64,000 nt of DNA from NCBI GenBank assembly GCA_029582265.1, contig CM055816.1:32213052-32277051 (forward strand), in the 5' to 3' direction. Origin of the DNA: Zoroaster sp. YZ-2022 (lineage: Eukaryota; Echinodermata; Asteroidea; Forcipulatida; Zoroasteridae). Below, one piece after another: positions 21,617 to 32,139 of this stretch (its first letter is position 1; each line of letters starts with the position of its first letter). The position numbers were made by a program, and so were the translations under genes. The notes under the pieces are model-generated. The model saw only the letters and a program-made list of their open reading frames with translations, did not search any database and was not told the origin of the DNA.

Positions 21617-22110
21617 TCTCATAATTACTTATGGCTGGTAGTCAAGAAACCATAAAGATACGAATGCAAAGACAACGGTCTGATTGGCACTCAGCCGCCA
21701 TCTTTTGATTGTCTAATACACAGCTCTATGGGAATCAAAGTAAGACTCATTTTCAGAATAGATCTTGCTGTTTTTTTTCATAATGACATCTGTCCGGTAG
21801 TCAGGAAATCAGACACGATGAATGCAAAGACAACGGTCTGATTGAATGTCAAACAAAATCACACAGACCACTTGACTTCAATGTACATAGTATTCCTGAA
21901 ATAACACATTTATTGGTGGATCCAGGGGGACAAATGGATCATATTCCATCTTCTCAAAGATGAGAGAACTTCAGACAGAATATTTCTTCAGGATTTTTGA
22001 TACATTGTATTAGAAATTTAAAAGCGCCAATCTATTCTAAAAATGAGCATCACTTTGATTCCCATAGAGTTGTGTATTAGACAATAAAAAGATGGCGGCT
22101 GAGTGCCAAA
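21617..22110. repeat. Inverted repeat (~77-bp arms) plus direct repeat, beside the FN3 exon
   Basis: GGCACTCAGCCGCCATCTTT through CATTTTCAGAATA at about 21689-21765 is repeated inverted at about 22031-22107 with roughly 90% identity. A separate direct repeat, TGCAAAGACAACGGTCTGAT with flanking sequence, sits at about 21610-21690 and 21770-21850. The right arm ends about 75 bp from the donor of the FN3 exon, so the pre-mRNA could fold into a hairpin just downstream of that exon. Confidence 0.8.
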
Positions 22111-22182
22111 AAAATATTTGAACAAAACAGATGAAACAAACAAAAAAAAACAGGAAAAATAGAAATACGATTTGGAACTTAC

Positions 22183-22446
22183 GCAATGTGTACACCACTA
22201 TGCTGCCATAATTCGGATTTCTGCCAATGCCATTCTCAGCATAGACCCTTAGCTCATACTGTGTGTAGGAATCAAGGCCAGTCACAATGTACATCTCTTT
22301 TGTGATCTTTTCACTGTATACCTCCATACTGTAACTGACATAGAACCACTGGTCCTCACCACCATCATATCCAGGCTCCCAGGTCACGGCGAGGGAGCTT
22401 GAAGTACGGCTTATCAAGTTAACATTGGTAGGCATGTCAGGTTTTT
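22183..22446 (-). CDS. Exon: fibronectin type III domain of the IgSF receptor gene
   Basis: This exon has 264 bp (88 codons), phase 1 at both ends, acceptor TTTTTTTTAG and donor TTGC|GTAAGT. The translation has the FN3 signature: KPDMPTNVNLISRTSSSLAV followed by TWEPGYDGGEDQWFYVSY (strand B Trp), then a GLDSYTQYELRVYAENGIG segment with the Leu, Tyr and Asn-x-x-Gly positions of FN3 strands E-G. 'VTWEPGYDGG' followed by an aromatic strand is reminiscent of the single FN3 of nephrin-type receptors. In transcript order it follows the Ig exon at 24114-24458, consistent with an Ig-repeat/FN3 ectodomain. Confidence 0.85.
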
Positions 22447-23423
22447 CTAAAAAAAACAATGAAATATATACGGTATACTCTGAAATCTGATTGTTCAGAA
22501 AAAGACACATTAAAAAATATTCAACTACTGCTAAATAAGTCATATTAAAATTCACTGTTACATGTACATGTTGTATAAATGGTCACTCACAGGCACAAAT
22601 TAGACCTGCACTAGTGCCTGAATAATGCCAGTCAATAGCTGTTTTTGAACACACTGTAAGCCATTATATTCCATGAAATCATCAAAACGTTTTAATTTAA
22701 ATTGTTTTTAACTTCAAACCAAGCAACAACTAAATGTGACCTGCTCTGAAAAATCCCGAAACTTGTCGGCATAACAACCATGAAAAGGTCATGTCACCAG
22801 ATTTTCATGTCACCATATAGAACATTTTCTGTAGATTTTGATGAAAAAAGAAAAATCCTGAAACGTTGTTGGGAACATTATTACTTTTCACAATAAATTT
22901 GGGAGGTCACTCTGAAAAGTTGGGTCCAAGTTTAAGGTTTTGCCAGAGAAAGTCACAAATCATAATGATGTATAATGATACACCTATACACGTGTTTAAT
23001 TATGTCCGACCAGACTTGTGTGCGAACATGCAACTATGCGACCCCCACATGACTGTGTTTTAGCCAATCAGGATAAAGAATCACAATGGGATAACAACAT
23101 CTGTTTTGGACATTAGGCTCATTCTGATTCTCACAGACTTGTGTACAGGAAAAAACAATATGGTTGCTGCGTGCTATGAGAGAAATCGACTAAGAATTTA
23201 TTAGCTTGGTTTGGTCCTCTGTCCTTTTTTTTTTTTTTTTTTTGGGGGGGGGGTGGCCAAAAATGTGGGCGATACATCTTTAAACAAGAAAACACAAAAA
23301 GTTCAAAAAAAAATATATAATCCACTTTAACAATCTACAAAATAACCATGATGTTGCATTTGAACCTGCTATGATATCAGAGATAAGCTGGTGATGTACA
23401 TTCAATGTACATGTATACAATCA
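22447..23423. other. Intron, no feature recognised
   Basis: AT-rich intron between the FN3 exon and the MITEs at 23.4-24.1 kb. Contains a T-run/G-run (23227-23252). No gene or terminal repeats identified. Confidence 0.4.
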
Positions 23424-23718
23424 TTAACCCTAACCTCCTACATGTAGGTATTCTAGCTAGGAACCTTCCTGAATCCTCCAAAATCCATCAGCGCACTTTT
23501 GGAAACATGCCCTTATCTTCAAAATGCACCATGCATTTTCGCTGATCTTTCATATTCAGCACTTATAATTATGGCCTGTACTTCTTGACAGGTAGTAATT
23601 TTGGCCCATTTGAAGAAGTAAAAGTACCATATACATGTAGTTTCCATCAATTGCTGAATTTTCCCCCAAAAAAGTGCCCCTTGGAGGATTTTGATGGATT
23701 TCGGGTGGTTAGGGTTAA
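23424..23718. mobile_element. TTAA-flanked MITE (CCCTAACC ends)
   Basis: TTAA at 23424-23427 and 23715-23718 flanks CCCTAACC...GGTTAGGG. TTAA duplication plus a CCC start fit piggyBac-like elements. The interior has a further inverted pair (CCTCCAAAATCCATCA and TGGAGGATTTTGATGGAT). The frame at 23519-23779 is not a gene. Confidence 0.6.
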
Positions 23719-23854
23719 TATGGATTTTTAACAAGCGCAACAGAAATTCAAAACACCCACAGATTGGCAATATTAACAAGGTAACAACATGATTTCAACA
23801 TGGATACAGAGTCGTGCATTGTGTTTCTAAGTTAAAACCTATTGCATTTAAGCC

Positions 23855-24087
23855 CTTTAAAGGGACACTATATATCCTCACAATCAGAGCAGAATTTCAA
23901 CAGGGCATGGAATCGGTGTCCTATTTTAAGATGAAGTGACTGAAAATTACTGGCTCATTTACAAGTACATGTATGCAGCAGCAACGGTAATATAATTTTA
24001 TCATGTGGGGTATTATTAATTAGTTAATCTAAAACGAGCACTCCGATTCCATGCCCTGTTGATTGTGACAATATTGTCCCTTTAAAG
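23855..24087. mobile_element. Fold-back MITE, 26 bp from an exon donor
   Basis: Ends are CTTTAAAGGGACA and its inverse. Inner arms AACAGGGCATGGAATCGG/CCGATTCCATGCCCTGTT extend the inverted repeat to about 65 bp, with an 11-bp indel between arms. The total length is 233 bp. The right end lies 26 bp from the last base of the Ig exon at 24114-24458. No clear target duplication was found. Confidence 0.7.
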
Positions 24088-24113
24088 TACATGTAACATG
24101 TACTGTATCTTAC

Positions 24114-24458
24114 TTGATCCATCGAGAAAGATTCCATGCAAGTCTTTTTCTCCGATTCCATTGGAGCTGTTGCAGGTATACACCCCGTAGTCCATCTTGG
24201 AGTTCACTCTCTTGATGGTCAATTTGCTGGTAATCACATCTCCATATAGGCCATCATCATCTACTTGTGTGTACATGTATGAGTTTTCCACCAGGTATTT
24301 GTCAGTATTTGAACCACTGGTTATCATTGAGTTGTTTGGATTATACCACATCATGTCAGGTATAGGATTGCCTTTTGCAATGCATGTCAAATTCTCATCT
24401 TCACCCTCTATAGCACCAGCCTTATTGTTATCTGCCTTATTGGTGATAAATGCTGAAT
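24114..24458 (-). CDS. Exon: I-type Ig domain of the IgSF receptor gene
   Basis: 345 bp, 115 codons, phase 1 at both ends; acceptor ACACACAG, donor ATCAA|GTAAGA. The domain shows EGEDENLTCIAKGNPIPDMM then WY (B-strand Cys, C-strand Trp) and MDYGVYTCNSSNGIGEKDL (the D-x-G-x-Y-x-C motif and G-strand Gly of I-set domains). NLTC and NSSN are possible N-glycosylation sites. It precedes the FN3 exon in the transcript and would be the last Ig before FN3. Confidence 0.88.
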
Positions 24459-24937
24459 CTGTGTGTATAAGACAGTGTACATCAACTGGTAATAACCCCA
24501 AAACAACCTGAACAAATTATTATCTAAAAGGTTTGACCAAAAAACAAAAAGAAAAAGAAAAAAAGTCTTCAGTTTCTGGTCATGAGTCAGCTTCAAAATT
24601 AGTGCTGTAAGGCCCTTTTTTGTTTTTGGTAATCTTTTTACCCAACCAAATTATTATCTATCAATTCATAGGTCAGCTTCAAAATCGGTGCGGTGACTTG
24701 CATTTTTTTTTCTTGGTAATCTTGTACATTTTTGTTTGTTTTTGCCAACCAGTGAAATATGTGACACATGTACATGTATACGTGGTTATTATACTCAAAC
24801 TCACAATAAATAGCACCAACTACAAATTCAATTGAATGCCACTTGGCCACAGCTTTCAAGCTTTTTTATTCAAAGAGGTTGACACCATCAACCACCGGAA
24901 TACCAAACTATGGGCAAACCGGATTTGTCATTAAACA
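24459..24937. other. Intron with a weak tandem duplication
   Basis: 'GTCAGCTTCAAAAT(T/C)(A/G)GTG' followed by T-rich 'GGTAATCTT' occurs twice (about 24588 and 24672). 'TTTTTGCCAACCAGTGAAAT' at 24740 recurs at 30840. These look like remnants of a dispersed repeat. No gene. Confidence 0.4.
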
Positions 24938-25378
24938 GCATTTGATAAAGACAAACAAACACACACCCTGAGATACCCAAGACCTCAGAGAAAAACCAGC
25001 TGGGACCACCTATACAGCGTACCCAAGACTCTGTATACCCAGACCTGGCACCACTAACCCCCAATGGGGATAATTATTAAAACATACATTTAAATGTTGA
25101 CAATAACAAACAGTATAATGCACATGTGTAACATATATATACGCTAATACACAGCATAATTTGATAAAGACAAACAAACACACACCCTGAGATACCCAAG
25201 ACCTCAGCGAAAAACCAGCTGGGACCACCTACATGTATACAGCGTACCCAAGACTATGTATACCCAGACGTGGCACCACTAACCCCCAATGGGGATAGTT
25301 ATTAAAACATACATTTAAATGTTGACAATAACAAACAGTATAATGCACATGTGTAACATATGCTAATACACAGCATAT
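24938..25378. repeat. Direct duplication of ~215 bp
   Basis: Two consecutive copies begin TTTGATAAAGACAAACAAAC (about 24940 and 25158), with CAGCTGGGACCACCTA, GGCACCACTAACCCCCAATG and ACATTTAAATGTTGACAATA in the same order. They are nearly identical apart from a few small indels. Confidence 0.9.
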
Positions 25379-25589
25379 GAATCAATACAATATGAATCAA
25401 CCAAGTGTTCGCGTCCCACCTAGGAAGCTGCGGTCTGAACTAGCCCGAGGGAGATCCCGGCACTATGAACACTTGATAACATGTAAATAACGGAGGACTA
25501 AAATCTCCATATTATTAAGTTTAATTTTCTAGGACTGCAGTAACTGTTAATTGCCAGAACTGCTGCACCAAAAGTGGGAAGTTAATGTG

Positions 25590-26105
25590 CTATTCCGCCC
25601 AAAACTGCCACACGCGAGAAGCGCGCCCAAAGGAACAGAACAAAAACACCCCAAAAGTGTACCAGTTACAGCACAGACAGAATACAATTACACAGATTAG
25701 CCTTGAAAATGGAAAGCCCTTTTTGGAGACAGATGGACCCAATCGGCTAGCATCCGACCAGATAAACTGCGGGTGCTGCAGTACCCTAGCCCCAAGCGTT
25801 TTACACTGCGCTTTCACCCAACGATTGGCTGCTTTACGTGCATTCTCGATGGATTTTTGAGAGGTGGCACCAAAATAGAACATTCTCAGGAGAATGTCTG
25901 ACCAAACTACAATAGCTTGCGGAAACCTTTGCCGGCAAATGCCCAAGGCCGAAGTGATGAGCTGTGTCAAAGTGAACAAGTCATGAGACACCAAATCATT
26001 CGTCCCTAAATGCAAAATGATCAAAGCGGGGATAGGGGTATGAAACCCTGATAGCAAACCATGAAGGTCCTTCAAGTGAACACCTCCTCGGCCATTCCAA
26101 CGCAC
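25590..26105 (-). pseudogene. SGNH-hydrolase-like C-terminal region of the Ngaro-like element
   Basis: The open frame contains VRWNGRGGVHLKDLHGLL, then PALIILHLGTNDLVSHDL (the GxND block of SGNH hydrolases), then QAIVVWSDILLRMFYFGA and ARKAANRWVKAQCKTLGARV. This matches the pattern W-x-G-x-x-G, LHLGTNDL, IVWSDIL, GA...N found in retroelement-encoded hydrolases. The N-terminal GDS-type block is absent. The frame appears fused, by deletion or frameshift, to the end of the recombinase just upstream. The expected closing block with the catalytic Asp-x-x-His is replaced by a hydrophobic, apparently out-of-frame tail. Confidence 0.7.
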
Positions 26106-26336
26106 CAGATTGGGTCGAGCGCCAGCGACCAGACCCCTTTATGTCTGCAACGGGCACCCCCAGTGCAAAAGCTGTGGACGCAGCTCCCATCCGGAAAGAA
26201 TGGGACCGATAGCGATCGCCCGCCACCCCACAAACAACAAAGCAGCCCTAAGCACCACTGTCAACTGATACCGCGTGAGGGGATCACCGCGTTTATGGCG
26301 GAACAAGGGGCCGGACAATTGTTCCCGCGCTTGCAA
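25996..26336 (-). pseudogene. Tyrosine recombinase, C-terminal catalytic part
   Basis: One frame gives SGPLFRHKRGDPLTRYQLTV. The next frame gives YRSHSFRMGAASTAFALGVP then VADIKGSGRWRSTQSGA. HSFRMGAAS is the H-x-x-R box of tyrosine recombinases, and GRWRS is the stretch that normally leads to the catalytic tyrosine (YIR). The tyrosine itself is not seen, because the sequence runs into the hydrolase-like frame. The two segments lie in different frames, so the gene is frameshifted. Confidence 0.75.
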
Positions 26337-26662
26337 ATACCCTTACAAAGCAGTAACTGGACAGATTGCCACAACCTGCAGCCTAATTGCGATATGAACC
26401 CACTGTGGAGGGCCAGCCTAATTAGTTTTAGAATGACGTATGGCCAGGACCACAGACATGCTAGATTGATTGCCACAGAAACACACACCGGAATACTGTA
26501 ACATAGACTCTTGCATATGGTAAGTGGAATTGGCGGTAAACTCCCAAACGCGCAAAAAGCCGAAAAAAGCTGCCCGAAACAAATTGGGAAGCACATACCT
26601 TGGGCAACGCCTCTAAAAGTCAGCACAAAAGCGACAATGAAACCGGCAATCGCTCATCTTGC

Positions 26663-26956
26663 CTAGCCCCGTCCCGCCTGTAAACCTACCAGCAATTTTG
26701 CCACAATAAAATTATTAGTTGGACCGGCCCATCCTCTAAGTTTACAAAAACACCCCACCCCTGCCACATATGTATTAATTGTGGATGGAGAATAGTAAAG
26801 TAAAGACAGCCATGAGATGAATCCTGCAATGTCTTGCGGAGAAACAGTTGACACAGCCGAAGCTTGATGTGCTTTAAAACGGCAAAAGGCGTGCCACCCC
26901 GACATGTAAACCGTGTGTGTATTCTTAGCGAACGCCAAACTTAACAACCGTCCCAT
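26663..26956 (-). pseudogene. Tyrosine recombinase, N-terminal SAM-like (core-binding) part
   Basis: The frame starts near GRLLSLAFAKNTHTVYMSGW and continues HAFCRFKAHQ ... DIAGFISWLSLLYYSPSTIN then TYVAGVGCFCKLRGW. 'YxxGWxxFxxF', 'FIxxLSxxxxSxSTINxYxAGVxxxxKLxG' is the usual N-terminal domain of retroelement and phage tyrosine recombinases. It sits directly downstream of RNase H, as in Ngaro. Confidence 0.8.
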
Positions 26957-27065
26957 TTCCGCTGCTAAAACACGTGGGGCAGCTGAGGTAAAGGGGTCAT
27001 GCCCGGCTGGGCCCTTGGAGCTAGGGCCCGAAAGCGCCCCATCTGAAAGTGCATCAGCTATGTTA

Positions 27066-27722
27066 TTATGAACACCCTGGTATATGCACTGCCTTAAAAT
27101 TTATATTGAATTTGAGGCATTGCATGACCATTGCCCGCACTAATTGCAAAATGCGCATACAAGGCGACGTTTGTTTATTTATGATCCCCACAACAGCGAT
27201 ATTACCGTACCGGAACAACACCCTGCAGTTCATCAACAAGGGGGCCCAACAGAGGAGCGCCACTAAAGCAATGGACGGAGAACTAGCCAGCCACTCTGAC
27301 GGCCAACGCCCTTGAACCCACCTCCCTTGGAAAGAAGCCATATAGCCGATGGATGCAGCAGCGTCAGTGAATAATCCAAGAGCAACAATCGAATCCCAAT
27401 TTTCCCGCAGGAATGTAGTAAGACCGTTATAGCGCTGCAAGAATGACAGCCACATGACCAGATCGAGCTTCGCACCTTGCGAAAGGCGCACCCTGTGATG
27501 CGGCTGCTTGAGGTCCACTGTCAGTGCAATAAGACGCCGTAAAAACGCACGCCCCGGCGCAACTGCTTTACACACAAAATTCAATGACCCCACTAAGGAT
27601 TGAATTTGAACTAAACTGGCTTTTGGCCTGCCAAGCAAGATTTGAATCTGCCTTGTGAGTGGTTGAACTTTGACCTGTGGGACCCGGACCTGCCCTCGAA
27701 CAGTGTCGATTTCGAGCCCCAA
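27066..27722 (-). pseudogene. RT thumb/connection and RNase H of the Ngaro-like element
   Basis: The open frame of 218 codons begins with MGLEIDTVRGQVRVPQVKVQ, the RT 'GLEIDT' thumb motif. It continues with LVQIQSLVGSLNFVCKAVAP then GRAFLRRLIAL, the connection typical of DIRS-group RT. It then enters an RNase H region with LGLFTDAAASIGYMASFQG then RWVQGRWPSEW. The first RNase H Asp (FTDA) is present. The later acidic residues are less clear. It is the longest intact piece of the element. Confidence 0.85.
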
Positions 27723-28130
27723 TTATGAGATAGTTTGTACCAACAAAGAGAAAAACATCCAGATAATGTGTGACAAAACCTGAATGTGCAATTGCTTTCA
27801 CCTACAGTAGCTGGAACCCAGAAAAGTGCTAAACTTCCCAAAGAGCGAGCAGGAAATGAAACACCCATCAGCAGGCACTTGTCAAAATAAAATTGGCCCC
27901 CAAACTTGAAACCCAAAAGCTCGTAACCACGAGGGGAAACTGGCAAGAGCCGAAAAGCTGATTTAATGTCTGCCTCAGCAAGCCATGCATTACAGCCTGC
28001 CTGCAAAACCCCTACGTCAAATGACTCATAATTCACTTTGCATTAACCTTACCAATGAAAGCACTGACCTCCTTTCCTTGTGGGAAAGACAGATGATGAA
28101 TGAGACAAAAAGTCCCAGGGTTTTTTAATT
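27568..28130 (-). pseudogene. Reverse transcriptase palm, frameshifted, mutated YxDD box
   Basis: Motif A reads AWLAEADIKSAFRLLPVSPR with the catalytic Asp. It is followed by GYELLGFKFGGQFYFDKCLL and MGVSFPARSLG. After a frameshift the sequence VTHYLDVFLFVGTN corresponds to motif C (normally YLDDFLFVG). The second catalytic Asp is Val, so the enzyme would be dead even without the frameshifts. Upstream, in another frame, IHHLSFPQGKEVSAFIGK-like residues are the usual N-terminal RT block. Confidence 0.8.
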
Positions 28131-29619
28131 AAAAAACAAAACAAAAATTTAGGCACTAACTGAAGTGGGCAATTTGAAATGGACCAGCAACGCGACCTGC
28201 ACCCTTGCATGGCCTTTGGATTACCAACGCTTTTGGTAAATGCTGTACGAGAGCGCTGCCCAGCACTACCCATAGAGCAGCATGCGTGCACACATGGCCA
28301 GAACGTGAGAAACATCTTACACCCGCTACCACAAGAGCAACCTCAGAACTCGAAGACCTATGAGCTTTGGCAAGCACTGAAGGACTTTCAATAAACAAAA
28401 TTGACATGTCAATGTAAGCACTACTCCAAATCTTTTCTTTCAATGACTGCGAAATGTGTCCCCCCAGCAGTAACCTGAGTCGGCGCGTGGAATAGGAGCC
28501 GGCTGAGTTAAAGAAGCCAAACCAGCACTAGACGCCTGCGTTGAAAGAAGCATGCTGGGAAAAACTTGAGGCCCAGTGACCATCCCCCCTGTAACCGTAG
28601 GGAGCTGGTGTCTAATGATTGGCAGAACAGAAGTTGCGAGCACTGATGGCACAATGCCACCACTACTAGTACTAACGCCGCTTGGCTGACTTTAGCAAGC
28701 GGCTTGGTTAAAGCTAGAAAGCGCAGGATTAAGGCTCCAAACACTGGACCCGTTAAATGACTGGGGGTACTAAAATTATAGTAGGGACCGCAACCCATTT
28801 TTGAAATGCCCTTTTATGCTAAATCTGTTGATATATTATGATAGAGAATATAGTTCTAATTGAAATTCTTTTTGAATCATTCAAACTGGACTTACGGTTA
28901 TCAAGTTATTCCCTTTTTACTGTTTACGTTTTCAGGAAATTTTGTTCAATTTTCCTATGGAGCTTTTGATTCAAGAGGTTTCATTTTGGTATTGTTTACC
29001 ATTTTAAACAAGTTGGTAAACAAAAGGAAACTGCCATATTGTAAATACTAGCTTCCATGGCCCTGAAACTTTATGAAGGTGTACCTGAATGTTGTCCGAA
29101 ACAGTTTATAAAAAATTTAAATTTAGTTGTTAACGATGTAAACAATCGTTGCCATGGAAACAATAGTAAACAACAATAATACCTCCATTGGTCAAAATTA
29201 GATATTGAGTAGTATAACAAGGAATGCCTTGACAAAAAGAGCTAATAATGAGTAATATTAGGCTACTAGAAACAAAACCAGTCCAAGTGGGATTACCACA
29301 ATCATTAAAGTCCACAAGTCCAGCGGCAATGGCTGCTTCCCGTATGCAAGGGTACACTAGACTGACCTGACTGGACGGCTGGTATGGTGGGTGGTCATGC
29401 CAGCATCAGATCCAGATAACAAGGGTACAGACACTGTCACCGAGCTTGGGGTTGAAACCTCCACCGTCTTATGATGAACCTGGCGTCTGGGAAGGGGGCC
29501 GTGCGACTACGCTTAGCCTTCGGTAGGGGGAGCTCTCGTGCCTCACCCGTCATGCCCGTCACCGGAGTCGCTCGCAACCGGGCTGGAGGGCGAACCTGAC
29601 GCGTCGGTCGTGGCATCAT
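28131..29619 (-). pseudogene. Gag-like region of the Ngaro-like element, degraded
   Basis: Short broken frames precede the RT on the minus strand. A basic start (29619-29437) contains MMPRPTRQVRPPARLRATP. A Ser/Pro-rich piece (28652-28440) contains QLPTVTGGMVTGPQVFPSML. A Cys/His-containing stretch with CFSRSGHVCTHA lies near 28320 and may be the remnant of a gag zinc finger. Position and composition fit a gag; no fold can be shown. The AT-rich block 28800-29360 differs in composition and may be a later insertion or an intron-like spacer. Confidence 0.4.
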
Positions 29620-30532
29620 TGAAATGACTGACGCAATACAATAGACAATGAACTAGCTGCAATTGCAATCAAGGGCTTGTAGTCGGGAGACCGGACTCGA
29701 AGGTCGCCTCGTAAATTGTAAAGTTAACGTTAACGTTAGGCCCCTATTCCCTCGTGACAACAAATTCAGCCCAGTTAAAGGTTGTGCAACCGCAAACAAA
29801 ACGAAGAGGTGTGAAGGCCGATGTACTGCAGTGATTAATCAATCCATAAAAAGACAACAGAAGATCTAACTGTTACATTGAAGATGAACTACTGTCACAA
29901 AAACTCTTCTATTATTCTAATGATGAAGAGAATCCAAAAATTCGTGTCGCCAGACGAGCCGTCTCACGAGTCGTGCGCACCAGTCGATCTGCCCACGAAG
30001 AAATTTATACAATAACGTTAGTTCTTGAAAATAACTATTTGTTACAACCAACCGAAACTGGTCCGTTGTAAAAGTTCCTGTCGCCAGACTAGTTGAATCG
30101 TACACAGATAGAACTGTATCCACCGAAGAAAAGTAAAATTTGTTGAAAAAACATAAACCGCTAACCCAAAAACTCCACGGACTTGTTAATAAACAAGGAG
30201 CTGTGACAAGAATGCCCCAAACCGCACTGGTTGCTTGACACCAAGCGCCAACCTTTACAGCGCGCAACCTGATTGGCTAAAAACCTCCACCAAAGTTTGC
30301 CACCAGACAAACTATTGGTGGAGGCCTAAAAGCGGGAAACTTCCCGCCTACGCCCCTGATTGGCTGTGCCATGATCCACCCTGGGCATATAAAAGGCTTG
30401 ACGTGGAAAATAGCCCATAAGCCTGCCGCTGGCTAACGAGTGCACAACAATATGCATGCCCATTGAGAAAACCCGATCCGTATTGTAAGTTGCGCATAAC
30501 GCATTTGATCACTTACGTGATAGAATGATTTA
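29620..30532. other. Probable 5' non-coding end of the Ngaro-like element and unique sequence
   Basis: Moderately GC-rich relative to the surroundings, with repeated 'TTGGCTAAAAACC' and 'GATTGGCTGTGCC' near 30265-30370. The 116-codon minus-strand frame at 29917-30267 shows no domain. A TATA-like GCATATAAAAGGC at 30386-30398 could belong to a plus-strand promoter, without further support. Confidence 0.3.
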
Positions 30533-31063
30533 GAACCACACCAAATTTTCCATACACAAAGTATGGTGGCTAAGAGAAGCCTCACAAACGTTCATACCCT
30601 TTTGTGAAAAGGTCGTTTAAAACACTACGTGTCAGAATTCCAAGCGATCCAGCAATTTTGGCTGCAATTGGACATCATTTCATAGGAAATAAAAAGAAAA
30701 CCAAAAAATGCCTTAGGTCTTAGGCGACGTGCGAGGAGACCAGAAACCAGACACTTTTTTGTTGGCCTTATATGTACGTACATGTACATATGTACACGTG
30801 TACTTGTTTATTTATTTTTTTTGTTTTTGGTCATCTTTTTTTTGCCAACCAGTGAAACATGTGATACACATATACGCGGTTAGTGGAACCAGACCAAATT
30901 TCCCATACACAAAGTACATGTAGGGTGGTTAAGAGACTGGCCTCACAAATCGGGCAAATGTTCATACTCCTATGTGAAAAAGTCGTTTAAAACACAGAAT
31001 TCCAAGCGAATTTTGGGTGCAATTGCACATCGTTTCATAGCAAATAAAAAGAAAACTAAAAAT
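30533..31063. repeat. Imperfect direct duplication, ~180-bp units
   Basis: AACCACACCAAATTTTCCAT ... GGTCGTTTAAAACAC ... AATAAAAAGAAAACCAAAAA (about 30533-30709) recurs as AACCAGACCAAATTTCCCAT ... AATAAAAAGAAAACTAAAAA (about 30887-31063). The spacer carries TACATGTA motifs and a T-rich stretch shared with 24.7 kb. Confidence 0.8.
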
Positions 31064-31238
31064 GGTGATGCATGTGATGACCAGAAACCGTAAAGTTCTT
31101 TTGGGGCTTACATGTACATGTGTACTTGGTACCAATCATCCTAAGAATTGTTTCTGTCTGACATCCTATATTTTTCAAGAAAAAGTAAACACATGTTCAA
31201 ATCTGAAATGGATCACAGGCTGTGATCTATTTCCAAAG

Positions 31239-31613
31239 GGGCTGTGCATTTTAGAATAATTAGGAAACCGGATATTCAGATTATAATTTCGATCGAATAT
31301 TTGATATTCGAAGGCTACCGATTGTAAATTGTGCCATGTGATAAAACAAGCACGCACAATATGGTGCCGCCAAAAAATGTACTAAACAAATATCGCCCGA
31401 ACTAGGATGGACTTGCTAAGTGGCGACCAAATGTAGACAAGAGGATGATTGGAGTGTGGGGGGGGGGGGGGGGAGAGATAATGATGTAAGTGCCAATTTA
31501 AAAAAAAACTAATTCAACAAAAACTTATGTTTTTCTTCAAACATTCGAACCGGGAAAAAAACCCGGATATTTGATCCATCGATTGAATATTTGAATATTC
31601 GGCACAGCCCTAA
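31239..31613. mobile_element. hAT-like MITE remnant (GGGCTGTGC ends)
   Basis: GGGGCTGTGCATTTTAGAAT on the left and AATATTCGGCACAGCCC on the right are imperfect inverted ends. GATATTCGAA/TTGAATATTCG motifs lie inside each end. GGGCTGTGC with ATTCGAATATTCG is a common non-autonomous hAT end. No 8-bp duplication could be confirmed. The interior holds a G-run at 31459-31473. Confidence 0.5.
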
Positions 31614-31748
31614 TGTCCACATTAGAATGCACACAATTTATAAACAAATCTGAATGCATTTCCACAATATTTTTCTCATAAACGACAAAACAAAACTTAA
31701 TTTTTTGTTAACATTTGGAAAACGAAACTGATACGGGCATTTATGAAT

Positions 31749-31897
31749 GGGAATAAAAGTTTCACACTTGGTCTTCACCGCAGGTTAATGACCTGTTTTG
31801 GACATGGTCACAGGCTTCAGCTCGGTCATTATCGTCTGTGACCATGCCCAAATCCGGTCATCCTGCAGTAAAGACCGTGCAACATACTTTTATTCCC
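31749..31897. repeat. Hairpin MITE, copy 1
   Basis: GGAATAAAAGTTTCACACTT then GGTCTTCACCGCAGG pairs with the inverse CCTGCAGTAAAGACC and CTTTTATTCC at the other end. The centre carries GACCTGTTTTGG and TGGTCACAG. The copies at 39524-39652 and 43672-43818 share arms and the centre. Confidence 0.75.
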
Positions 31898-31989
31898 TTA
31901 CACCAAAGGATACATTCTTTTCCCATGGCTTCCAGACTTCTGCCACATTACTGGTTCAAACAAGTCTAAATCATTTTAATTATACAGAA

Positions 31990-32011
31990 ATGTTTACAAA
32001 ATTTGTTATTA
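31990..32011. other. Unique flank left of the Penelope-like insertion
   Basis: AT-rich flank immediately left of the 15-bp target duplication; nothing else seen. Confidence 0.3.
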
Positions 32012-32139
32012 TTCTTATATTTTATAGCTAAAACTTGTAGCTTTGCATGGTGAGAATGATAAGTAAGACTAATTGCGGTGACACCATGTGGAATCTCAAT
32101 TGAGTAGTAATTAGTTCTGAAAAGAACTGGGGTACAACT

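Larger units (their letters stand above)
25500..30430 (-). mobile_element. Decayed Ngaro/DIRS-type tyrosine-recombinase retrotransposon
   Basis: On the minus strand the order is gag-like region, reverse transcriptase, RNase H, tyrosine recombinase, SGNH-type hydrolase. No DNA-methylase-like region lies between RNase H and recombinase. That arrangement, including a hydrolase frame, is what I recall of Ngaro elements of fish and sea urchin, as opposed to DIRS1 proper. All reading frames are broken. The ends were not defined, because the split direct repeats expected for this class could not be recognised by eye. It lies inside an intron of the IgSF gene, in the same orientation as the gene. Confidence 0.8.

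Noticed and set aside
25585..26501. Plus-strand frames of 91 and 146 codons
   Set aside because: They are antisense shadows of the recombinase/hydrolase region of the Ngaro-like element.
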